Positions 1 through 5,406 of a stretch of DNA of 5,406 nt are shown in pieces. A model generated the notes under the pieces. It made no database searches. It worked only from the letters and a program-made list of their open reading frames with translations, and was not told where the DNA came from. Source of the DNA: Actinomycetes bacterium (lineage in GTDB: Bacteria; Actinomycetota; Actinomycetes; Mycobacteriales; Micromonosporaceae); assembly GCA_021793335.1 (NCBI GenBank), contig JAJYSW010000215.1:1-5406 (forward strand), in the 5' to 3' direction. A program made the position numbers and the translations under genes. Each line of letters begins with the position of its first letter. Within the stretch, counting starts at the first letter, position 1.

Positions 1-576
1 TTGGTGTCGCTGGCCTCGGCGAGCCACACCGAGCGATCCCATGAAGAGGGCGCCGACCCGCTGGAGATGCTGGCCGAGGCGCACATCGCCGCCCAGCAGG
101 CCCGAGCCGAGGAATCGCTCATGCTCATCGCCCGCGGCGAGGACGGGGCGGCCGATGAACGCTACCGGGCGCAGATGGAGCTGCTCAACGGCGAGGGCGG
201 GTTGCTCGATCGCCTCGGCGAGACGTACGGCGACGACCCGGCACTATCGGCGCCGCTGGTCGCGGCCGAGTCCTCGGCTGCGGAATGGAGCGCCGGGCAC
301 GACGAGGTCATCGCCCTCGCCAAAGGCGGTTCCTACGCCGAGGCCGTGGAGATGGCCGTCGGCGACTCGGACCAGAGTCTGGCGACGTCGTTCGACGCGC
401 TCGACGAACAGCTCACCGAGGCGACTGAGATCAGCGCGGACCGGTTCGTCAGCGCGACCGGCGACGCGCGGCGCTCCCTGTCGGGCGCGGCGGCTGGCCT
501 GACGGCGCTGTGCCTGTTGGCGCTGGTCAGCGCGGCGATCGGTATCCAGATGCGAGTGGCGGAGTATCACGCATGA
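1..576 (+). CDS. glnX: GlnX-like membrane sensor protein, C-terminal part (5' truncated)
   Basis: The frame is open from base 1 and ends at TGA 574-576, giving 191 residues. The TTG at base 1 is probably an internal Leu codon, because a family member should have more protein and an earlier membrane segment upstream. The visible part is an acidic, Ala/Glu/Leu-rich, largely helical region (residues 1-158), as expected of an extracytoplasmic helical-bundle sensor. It is followed by one strong membrane segment at about residues 162-184 and a short tail ending RVAEYHA. I link it to GlnX mainly by position: it lies immediately before a GlnH-like binding lipoprotein and pknG, the mycobacterial order, and its topology fits. 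In mycobacteria GlnX is thought to carry the GlnH ligand signal across the membrane to PknG. Its stop overlaps the next start (ATGA), so the two genes are probably translationally coupled. Sequence identity to GlnX could not be tested, so the name is tentative. Confidence 0.68.
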   Translation: MVSLASASHTERSHEEGADPLEMLAEAHIAAQQARAEESLMLIARGEDGAADERYRAQMELLNGEGGLLDRLGETYGDDPALSAPLVAAESSAAEWSAGHDEVIALAKGGSYAEAVEMAVGDSDQSLATSFDALDEQLTEATEISADRFVSATGDARRSLSGAAAGLTALCLLALVSAAIGIQMRVAEYHA

Positions 577-1559
577 TCCTGCACAGGTCAACCGTTTCGC
601 AGCCGTCGTCGAAGCGGCGACTCCGGTGGGCGATCGCCCTCGGCGCCTGTCTGCTCATGGCGGCCTGCTCGGGCCCGGCCACGGTGGGGCCCCCGGAGGT
701 CGATGTGCCGACGCCGCTGCCGGAGGGCATCGACTTCGACCCCGATGTCGAGGCCGGTGAGGAGGACGAGGACTGCGAGCCGACCGCCTCGTACGCGCCC
801 GGCTCGGTCACCGCCGAGCAGGCGCGGGCCACCTTGGGCGATGCGGAGCACGTCGCCGTCGGCATCAGCCAGTCGACGAATCTCATGGGTTACCGGGACC
901 CGGTCGGCGGGGACCTGGCCGGCTTCGACATCGACATCGCCAAGGCGATCGTCGGCCACCTCATGGGAGATGAGACGAAGGTCACCTGGGTGCCGATGAC
1001 CTCGGGCGAGCGCGAGGAAGAGGTGAACGCCGGGACCGTCGACATGGTGGTGCGCACCATGACCATGACATGTGAACGTTGGGAGGACGTGGAGTTCTCC
1101 AGCGAGTACTACCACGGTGGGCAGCGCCTGCTCGTGCCCGTCGACTCCGGGATCGCCGGACTGGCCGATCTGACCGCCGAGCACCGGGTGTGCACCGGCG
1201 CGAGCTCGACCTCGCCGAAGAACATCGCGGCCCTGTCCGAGGCGCAGCCGGTGACCGTCCCGGATTTCAACGACTGCCTGGTGCTGCTCCAGCAGGGCAC
1301 CGTCGACGCGATCACCACCGATGACTGCATCCTCGCGGGCATGGCCATCCAGGACCCGACGCTCGAAGTCGTCGGCGAGGCGTTCTCCGAAGAGCCCTAC
1401 GCCGTCGCCTTCGCCAAGGGGAACACCGACCTGGCCCGGTACGTCAACGGTGTCCTGGAGACCATGCGCGCCGACGGCACGTGGCAGGACCTCTACGACA
1501 CGTGGCTCGCCGAGCATCTCGGCAGCGCCACCGCCCCGGCCCCGGTATACCAGGATTGA
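573..1559 (+). CDS. glnH: GlnH-like amino-acid-binding lipoprotein (SBP family 3)
   Basis: This 328-residue protein is an extracytoplasmic solute-binding protein of the polar amino-acid family, probably a glutamate/aspartate/glutamine sensor or transporter subunit. The N-terminus has a basic region (KRRLRW, residues 14-19), a hydrophobic core and the lipobox MAAC, with lipidated Cys32, so it should be anchored to the outer face of the membrane. A Pro/acidic linker follows (about 35-70). The binding domain has GFDIDIAKAI (118-127), an Arg-Thr stretch at 161-167, FSSEYY (175-180), the GTVDAITTD segment (242-250) and the near-C-terminal MRADGTW (298-304), all typical of the family. Besides Cys32 the mature chain has five cysteines (68, 167, 207, 235, 252). 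The ATG at 573 sits in the ATGA overlap with the upstream gene and follows GGAG at 561-564; a longer reading from 510 would put extra residues before the signal peptide. No permease or ATPase gene is adjacent, which favours a sensing role with GlnX and PknG. Confidence 0.9.
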   Translation: MILHRSTVSQPSSKRRLRWAIALGACLLMAACSGPATVGPPEVDVPTPLPEGIDFDPDVEAGEEDEDCEPTASYAPGSVTAEQARATLGDAEHVAVGISQSTNLMGYRDPVGGDLAGFDIDIAKAIVGHLMGDETKVTWVPMTSGEREEEVNAGTVDMVVRTMTMTCERWEDVEFSSEYYHGGQRLLVPVDSGIAGLADLTAEHRVCTGASSTSPKNIAALSEAQPVTVPDFNDCLVLLQQGTVDAITTDDCILAGMAIQDPTLEVVGEAFSEEPYAVAFAKGNTDLARYVNGVLETMRADGTWQDLYDTWLAEHLGSATAPAPVYQD

Positions 1560-1562
1560 AGG
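1558..1562 (+). promoter_or_regulatory. Ribosome binding site of pknG
   Basis: GAAGG overlaps the glnH stop codon (TGA 1557-1559) and lies 8 bases before ATG 1571. It decides the pknG start. The same frame is open back to an ATG at 1481, inside glnH, but the 30 extra residues would be basic, unlike the acidic start of the protein, and would need a 79-base gene overlap. Confidence 0.7.
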
Positions 1563-1570
1563 TCAGAGCG

Positions 1571-3901
1571 ATGAGCGACGAGCGGCCCGAGCACACCCGG
1601 CGCTACACCCCGAGCGTCCGCCAAGCCGAGCAGACCGGGGCCGAGGACGAGACCGACTCGGACACGCTGCGGGTGCGCAAACGCCTGAGCACGCCTCCGG
1701 CGGTGCCCGCCGCACCGGGATTCGCTCCGCCGCAGTCCTCGGGCCCGCCGCTCCCCCGGCTCCCCGTACAGGCGCCTTCGCCGCCGCCGGCGCCGCACCG
1801 GGCGCCCGCCTCGCCGCTGCCGCAGCCGATCACCGGCCCGGTCACCCGTTCCTCCACGTCCAGCTCCCGCCAGCGCGGCGGCCTGTCCGACATGCCGCCG
1901 GTGCCTCCGCGAGACCCGGCCGAAGCGGTCCTGGCCGATCCGAAGGTCCCCGAGACGAAACGCTTCTGCAGCGCCTGCGGGAAACCGGTCGGACGCCCGC
2001 AGGCGGGCCGCGGCGGCCGCGTCGAGGGCTTCTGCCCCTATTGCCGCGCCCGCTACTGGTTCACGCCCTCGCTGCAGCCCGGCGACGTCCTCGCCGAGCG
2101 CTACGAGATCCTCGGCGCGATCGCACACGGCGGCCTGGGCTGGATCTACCTGGCCAATGACAGGAACTTCGCCGATGACCTCACACAGCGGTGGGTCGTC
2201 ATCAAGGGCTTGATCAACACCACCGACGAGGACGCCATCGAGGCGGCCATCAACGAGCGCCGCTTCCTGGTCGGTATCGACCATCCGAACGTGGTCGACA
2301 TCCACGACTTCGTCGCCGCCGCCGATCCGCGCTCGGGGCAGCTCCAGTCGTATATCGTCATGGAGTACATCGCCGGGAAGTCGCTGCGCGACATCCGCGA
2401 CGCGGTCGGCGAGGACGGGGACCGCGAGCCCCTGCCGCTGGAGCAGGTCCTCACCTATACCGCCGAGCTGCTGCCGGCGTTCTCCTATCTGCACGACCGG
2501 GGCCTGCTGTTCTGCGACTTCAAGCCCGATAACGTCATCCATGTCGAGACCTGGCTCAAGCTCATCGACCTCGGGGCGGTGCGCCGCATCGGCGACGAGG
2601 AGTCGGCGGTCTACGGCACGCCCGGCTACTCGGTGCCCAACGATGAGATCCTCTCGGTGGGCCCCTCGATCACCTCCGACCTGTACACCATCGGCCGGTC
2701 CATGGCCGTGCTCGCCCTGCGGTTCAAAGGCTTCACCGGCGAGTTCCGCGCCTCGTTCCCGCCGGCCGCAGAGACGCCCCTGTTCAGGGAGTTCGGTTCG
2801 TTCCACCGGCTGCTGCTGCGCTCGTGCCACACCGACCCGCGTTCGCGCTTCCAGGACGCCGACGAGATGCGCACCCAAGTGCGCGGTGTCCTCCACGAGG
2901 TCCAGTCGGTCCGGCTCGGCGAACCGAAGTTCGAGCCCTCGACGCTGTTCGGCCCTGAGCAGTCGGTATTCGGCGAACCGGACGTCGAACGCGATATCGC
3001 GGCGATCGGCGATCCCTTCGACGTCGCACACGCCCTGCCGCCCACCATGGTCGACCCGGCCGATCCGGCCGCGCCGTTCCTGGCGAGCCTGACCGCGACC
3101 GACGCGCGCGGCATCCTCGCCGAGCTGGCCGCCGCGCCCGTCCACAGCCCTGAAGTGCAACTGCGGCGCGTGCGCACGCTCATCGGCGCCGGGGAACTGC
3201 ACATGGCCCACGCCGCCCTCGACCACTTCGTGTCCCAGGAGGGCAACACGTGGCAGGTGACGTGGATGCGGGGGGTCATCTCGCTGCTGGCCGCGGATTT
3301 CCACACCGCCGCGGCCCACTTCGACGCGGTCTACTCGCACCTGCCCGGTGAACTCGCGCCAAGGCTGGCGCTGGCCGCCTGCGCCGAGCTGGCCGGACGG
3401 CGGGACCTGGCCCTGCCGCACTACACGCGCATCTGGACGTGCGACCACCGGTTCGTCTCCGCCGCGTACGGCCGGGCGCGCCTGCTCGACCTCGAAGGCC
3501 AGTCCACCGAGGCGATCACCACGCTCCACCAGGTGCCGAAGACCTCCTCGCAATACGGGGTCGCGCAGACCGCGGCCATCCAGACGTCCCTGCACAGCCA
3601 CACTGCGCCGCCGTCGCTGATGGACCTGCACCACATGGCCGTCCGCCTCGACGAGCTGCAACTCGAACCTCGGCTCCGCCACCTGGTGGCGACCAGGATT
3701 CTGCACCGCGCGGTCGACTTGGTCGCGCACATCGGTCCGGCCTCGGAACCGCAGGTCTTCGGTGCCGCGCCGGAGGAGCGGGAACTGCGGCTGGCACTCG
3801 AATCGGCCTACCGTAGGCTCGCCCACACCTGCACCGGTCGTGAAGAGCAGGTCCACTACTTCGATCAGGCCAATCTCCACCGCCCCCGCACGATGCTGTA
3901 G
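1571..3901 (+). CDS. pknG: Serine/threonine protein kinase PknG
   Basis: The 776-residue product is close in length and domain order to mycobacterial PknG (about 750). Residues 1-105 are disordered: a Thr/acidic start, then Pro-rich 42-90. A rubredoxin-like metal site follows: C133-x2-C136 and C155-x2-C158. The kinase domain (about 177-440) has the Gly loop AHGGLGWIY (185-193), ATP-binding Lys212, hinge MEYIAGKSL (264-272), catalytic loop CDFKPDN (315-321, Asp316/Lys318/Asn321), metal-binding Asp333 in DLG, and GTPG (349-352). The linker STLFGPEQSVFG (457-468) and the TPR-like helical part (about 505-770, with LPGELAPRLALAACAELAG at 591-609) match PknG as I remember it. It has no membrane segment, so it is cytosolic. 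In relatives it phosphorylates the FHA protein GarA/OdhI and thereby controls 2-oxoglutarate dehydrogenase and glutamate metabolism. Two oddities: the kinase is non-RD, with Cys in place of the usual Arg before the catalytic Asp, and the APE segment reads VPNDE. It starts 11 bases after glnH. Confidence 0.97.
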   Translation: MSDERPEHTRRYTPSVRQAEQTGAEDETDSDTLRVRKRLSTPPAVPAAPGFAPPQSSGPPLPRLPVQAPSPPPAPHRAPASPLPQPITGPVTRSSTSSSRQRGGLSDMPPVPPRDPAEAVLADPKVPETKRFCSACGKPVGRPQAGRGGRVEGFCPYCRARYWFTPSLQPGDVLAERYEILGAIAHGGLGWIYLANDRNFADDLTQRWVVIKGLINTTDEDAIEAAINERRFLVGIDHPNVVDIHDFVAAADPRSGQLQSYIVMEYIAGKSLRDIRDAVGEDGDREPLPLEQVLTYTAELLPAFSYLHDRGLLFCDFKPDNVIHVETWLKLIDLGAVRRIGDEESAVYGTPGYSVPNDEILSVGPSITSDLYTIGRSMAVLALRFKGFTGEFRASFPPAAETPLFREFGSFHRLLLRSCHTDPRSRFQDADEMRTQVRGVLHEVQSVRLGEPKFEPSTLFGPEQSVFGEPDVERDIAAIGDPFDVAHALPPTMVDPADPAAPFLASLTATDARGILAELAAAPVHSPEVQLRRVRTLIGAGELHMAHAALDHFVSQEGNTWQVTWMRGVISLLAADFHTAAAHFDAVYSHLPGELAPRLALAACAELAGRRDLALPHYTRIWTCDHRFVSAAYGRARLLDLEGQSTEAITTLHQVPKTSSQYGVAQTAAIQTSLHSHTAPPSLMDLHHMAVRLDELQLEPRLRHLVATRILHRAVDLVAHIGPASEPQVFGAAPEERELRLALESAYRRLAHTCTGREEQVHYFDQANLHRPRTML

Positions 3902-3902
3902 C

Positions 3903-3909
3903 GAAGGAG
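3903..3909 (+). promoter_or_regulatory. Strong ribosome binding site of the PP2C gene
   Basis: GAAGGAG lies in the 14-base gap after the pknG stop, 6 bases before ATG 3916. It is the best Shine-Dalgarno match among the ATG-started genes here and supports this ATG as the start. Confidence 0.8.
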
Positions 3910-3915
3910 CACCGA

Positions 3916-4986
3916 ATGTCGTCTTCACCGACAGCCCTGCAAGGCCCTGCGAAGCACTGCGCCGACTGCGGCCTGGTCGCCGACGTCGGCCGCTACTGCG
4001 AGGCCTGCGGCGGCGATCTGATCGAGCACGAGCGCCCCGCGGCGACGGCCGCATGGTTGTCCTCGGCCGCCACCGAGGACAATCCCGAGCGTTCGGGCGG
4101 CTCCGACGACCACGCCGCGTTCACGCTGCCGGGCATCGGGGCGGCCACCGACGTGGGTAAGCGACACCACTACAACCAGGATTCCCTGGCGATCGGCTGC
4201 GCCGAGGACGGCCGGAGGATCGCGGTCGTCTGCGACGGCGTTTCGGGCGCGTCCGACTCCGAGCTGGCCTCGCTGGCGGGCGTGGAGGCGGCGGTCACCG
4301 AGATTCGCGCCGCACTGGGCGAGGGTCTCAGCGCCGAGGACGCGTCGCGGCGCGGCGTGAGCGCGGCCCACTCGGCGGTGGCCGCGGTCGGCAAGCAGTA
4401 CCCGAACTCGCCACCGTCCTCGACGTACGTCTCGGCGGTCGTGGAGGGGAACCAGGCCGTTCTGTGCTGGGTGGGCGATTCACGCGTGTACTGGGCGGGT
4501 GAGAAGGAGGCCAAGTGCCTCACCGTGGACGACACGATTCAAGCCCGGCTCGAATATCAGGGTGTGGACCCGTCGGACGACCGGTACAAGAACCCGTATG
4601 CGAAGGCACTGCTGGCCTGGTTGGGGGCCGATGCACCGACCTTGAATCCGAACCTCCTCCGAGTGGATCTCGGAGGCGGACATGTCGTAGTGTGCAGTGA
4701 CGGTCTGTCACGCTACTTCAATGCCGATACGGACCTGTTGCCATTGCCGGAGGGCAGCGTTGGCGATAAGGCTGTAGCGTTGACACGACAGGCGCTCGCG
4801 CACGGCGGGCACGACAACATCAGTGTCGCGGTGGTGGAACTCGAATCCCCCGGTTCGGGCCAGGTCGACGAGCATGCGCAGGAACATGCCGACCTGGTTC
4901 CGGAGCAGGCGGGCGATTCCACCTCAATGCTCGGCGTCGCCAGTGAGGCCGAGTACACGGAACTGCTTGGAGGGGGACGACCTTGA
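3916..4986 (+). CDS. PP2C-family Ser/Thr phosphatase with N-terminal zinc ribbon
   Basis: The 356-residue protein is a metal-dependent (PPM) phosphatase that removes phosphate from Ser/Thr of proteins. An N-terminal Cys4 ribbon, C15-x2-C18 and C28-x2-C31, is followed by a linker (about 35-70) and the catalytic domain (about 71-310). The PPM motifs appear in order: TDVGKRHHYNQDS (78-90), CDGVSG (106-111), WVGDSRVYW (185-193), LTVDDT (202-207), CSDGLSRYF (260-268) and GGHDNISVAVVE (297-308). Asp107, Asp262 and Asp300 are the expected metal ligands, with Asp89 and Asp188 also in place, so it should be active. A short acidic tail (311-356) follows. There is no membrane segment, unlike PstP-type housekeeping phosphatases. 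It begins 14 bases after pknG and is probably cotranscribed, suggesting that it counteracts PknG on shared substrates; that is inference. Third-position G/C falls in the C-terminal third. Its stop overlaps the next start (TTGA). Confidence 0.94.
   Translation: MSSSPTALQGPAKHCADCGLVADVGRYCEACGGDLIEHERPAATAAWLSSAATEDNPERSGGSDDHAAFTLPGIGAATDVGKRHHYNQDSLAIGCAEDGRRIAVVCDGVSGASDSELASLAGVEAAVTEIRAALGEGLSAEDASRRGVSAAHSAVAAVGKQYPNSPPSSTYVSAVVEGNQAVLCWVGDSRVYWAGEKEAKCLTVDDTIQARLEYQGVDPSDDRYKNPYAKALLAWLGADAPTLNPNLLRVDLGGGHVVVCSDGLSRYFNADTDLLPLPEGSVGDKAVALTRQALAHGGHDNISVAVVELESPGSGQVDEHAQEHADLVPEQAGDSTSMLGVASEAEYTELLGGGRP
4656..4676 (+). repeat. Perfect 8-bp inverted repeat with 5-base loop inside the PP2C gene
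   Basis: CCTCCGAG (4656-4663) and CTCGGAGG (4669-4676) are exact reverse complements around the loop TGGAT. After one mismatch, two more C-G pairs extend the stem outward (4653-4654 with 4678-4679). It lies in the lower-GC3 part of the phosphatase gene. No T-run follows, so it is not an intrinsic terminator. It may be chance in GC-rich coding DNA. Confidence 0.55.
4969..4976 (+). promoter_or_regulatory. Ribosome binding site for the TTG-started zinc-ribbon gene
   Basis: GGAGGGGG lies 6 bases before TTG 4983, inside the last codons of the phosphatase gene. It is the strongest Shine-Dalgarno-like run in the window, and it supports a TTG start in the absence of any nearby ATG or GTG in the right frame. 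Confidence 0.75.
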
Positions 4987-5406
4987 CCTACCAGCCGACC
5001 TACCCCGGCGGCGGGGCCCCACAGCCGGGCGGCTATCAGTGTGCCTGCGGGGCTTTCCCTCAAGCTCAGTTCTGCGAGCAGTGCGGCACGCCGAACCCGG
5101 CGTGGCAGCAGGGCCAGCCGCCGCAGTCGCCTGCCGCTTTCGGTCAGGGATACCCGCCGAACGACCCGTACGGGCAACCGCAGCAGGACCCCTACGGGCA
5201 GCCCCAACAGGACCCCTACGGGCAGCCCCAACAGGACGCCTACGGGCAACAACCCGGCTACGGCCAGCCCGACCCCTACGGGCAGCCACAGCAGCAAGAC
5301 CCGTACGGCCAACCCCAACAGCAGGACCCGTACGGGCAGCAGCCGGGCTACAGCCAACCCGACCCCTACGGCCAACCACAGCAGCAAGACCCCTACGGGC
5401 AACAAC
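4983..5406 (+). CDS. Zinc-ribbon protein with DPYGQ repeats, N-terminal part (3' truncated)
   Basis: The frame is open from TTG 4983 to the window end, giving 141 complete codons with no stop. The start is set by GGAGGGGG at 4969-4976 and by the TTGA overlap with the phosphatase stop, so translation is probably coupled. Residues 1-17 are Gly/Pro/Tyr/Gln-rich. A small Cys4 motif follows: C20-x-C22 and C31-x2-C34, with GAF and CGTP contexts typical of zinc ribbons. Residues 36-60 are Gln/Pro linker, and residues 61-141 are nine consecutive D-P/A-Y-G-Q units with PQQ, PQQQ or QPGYGQP spacers. There is no signal peptide or membrane segment so far. In actinobacteria, proteins with an N-terminal zinc ribbon and a long Gln/Pro/Tyr/Gly linker often end in an FHA, VWA or membrane domain. 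Beside a kinase and a phosphatase an FHA or VWA end is plausible, but that part lies outside the window, so I do not assign a function. Confidence 0.85.
   Translation, partial: MTYQPTYPGGGAPQPGGYQCACGAFPQAQFCEQCGTPNPAWQQGQPPQSPAAFGQGYPPNDPYGQPQQDPYGQPQQDPYGQPQQDAYGQQPGYGQPDPYGQPQQQDPYGQPQQQDPYGQQPGYSQPDPYGQPQQQDPYGQQ
5163..5406 (+). repeat. Tandem repeat coding for DPYGQ units
   Basis: The basic unit is 24 bases (8 residues, DPYGQPQQ) and gains a Gln codon (27 bases) or a PGYGQP/PGYSQP insert (36 bases). Unit starts are 5163, 5187, 5211, 5235, 5271, 5298, 5325, 5361 and 5388. The copies at 5187-5210 and 5211-5234 are identical in every base, a sign of recent duplication. Most others differ by synonymous changes (CCC/CCG/CCA, CAA/CAG, GGG/GGC). 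A higher-order unit also recurs: a short-spacer copy followed by a PGY-type copy at 5211-5270 and 5298-5360, starting again at 5361. The array continues past the window end. Confidence 0.93.

Noticed and set aside
588..1517. - strand open frame opposite glnH
   Set aside because: It is a shadow frame in high-GC DNA with no motifs; the + strand has a complete lipoprotein with signal peptide and family motifs.
1321..2160. + strand open frame spanning the glnH/pknG junction
   Set aside because: It is out of frame with both genes, low in complexity (Arg/Pro/Ala) and covers the well-supported PknG N-terminus and rubredoxin motif.
1493..4054. Very long open frame on the - strand (853 codons) opposite pknG
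   Set aside because: It is the mirror of strongly G/C-biased codons. The product is Arg/Gly-rich without recognisable motifs, while the + strand encodes an unmistakable PknG.
4656..4676. Inverted repeat as an intrinsic terminator
   Set aside because: No T-run follows the stem and it lies in the middle of the phosphatase coding region, ahead of conserved catalytic motifs.
4672..4690. Internal GGAGG followed by ATG at 4682
   Set aside because: The frame reads ATG TCG TAG and stops after two codons, so it encodes nothing useful.
4780..4785. TTGACA, a perfect -35-like hexamer inside the phosphatase gene
   Set aside because: At 16-18 bases downstream there is only GC-rich sequence with no -10-like hexamer, so an internal promoter is not supported.
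4713..5405. - strand open frame with hydrophobic LPVGVLL-type repeats that look like membrane segments
   Set aside because: It is the reverse complement of the DPYGQ repeat and the end of the phosphatase gene. The hydrophobic pattern is a by-product of the repeat bases.
5163..5406. Regular repeat as a CRISPR array
   Set aside because: Units are 24-36 bases with no unique spacers, multiples of three, and code for a conserved peptide in an open frame.

Overview
The window is very GC-rich and almost entirely coding. Five genes lie head to tail on the + strand with no gap longer than 14 bases. Third codon positions are about 90% G/C in the stretches I counted. The gene content is typical of Actinomycetota. 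The central block corresponds to the mycobacterial glnX-glnH-pknG cluster, but these proteins are clearly diverged from the mycobacterial ones. The window therefore looks like a non-mycobacterial actinobacterium, perhaps of the Glycomyces, Stackebrandtia or Streptomyces kind. That placement is low confidence.

Layout: (1) 1-576, the C-terminal part of a membrane sensor-like protein (GlnX-like), cut off by the window start. (2) 573-1559, a solute-binding lipoprotein of the amino-acid type (GlnH-like), overlapping the previous gene by four bases. (3) 1571-3901, a full-length PknG: disordered Pro-rich N-terminus, rubredoxin-like Cys4 motif, Ser/Thr kinase, TPR-type helical C-terminus. (4) 3916-4986, a PP2C-type Ser/Thr phosphatase with its own N-terminal Cys4 zinc ribbon. 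(5) From 4983, running off the window end, a protein starting at TTG with a third small Cys motif followed by tandem Asp-Pro-Tyr-Gly-Gln repeats. Its functional C-terminal domain is not in the window.

How the genes may work together: in mycobacteria, GlnH is reported to sense extracellular aspartate/glutamate and signal through the membrane protein GlnX to the cytosolic kinase PknG. PknG phosphorylates the FHA protein GarA and so controls 2-oxoglutarate/glutamate metabolism. Here the same modules are followed directly by a phosphatase, which could reverse the kinase, and by a zinc-ribbon/repeat protein that could be a substrate, scaffold or FHA/VWA effector. The order is read from the sequence. 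The signalling link is inferred from the mycobacterial pathway.

I saw no RNA gene, insertion sequence, CRISPR array, terminator or convincing promoter. The operon promoter must lie upstream of the window, and its end lies downstream.
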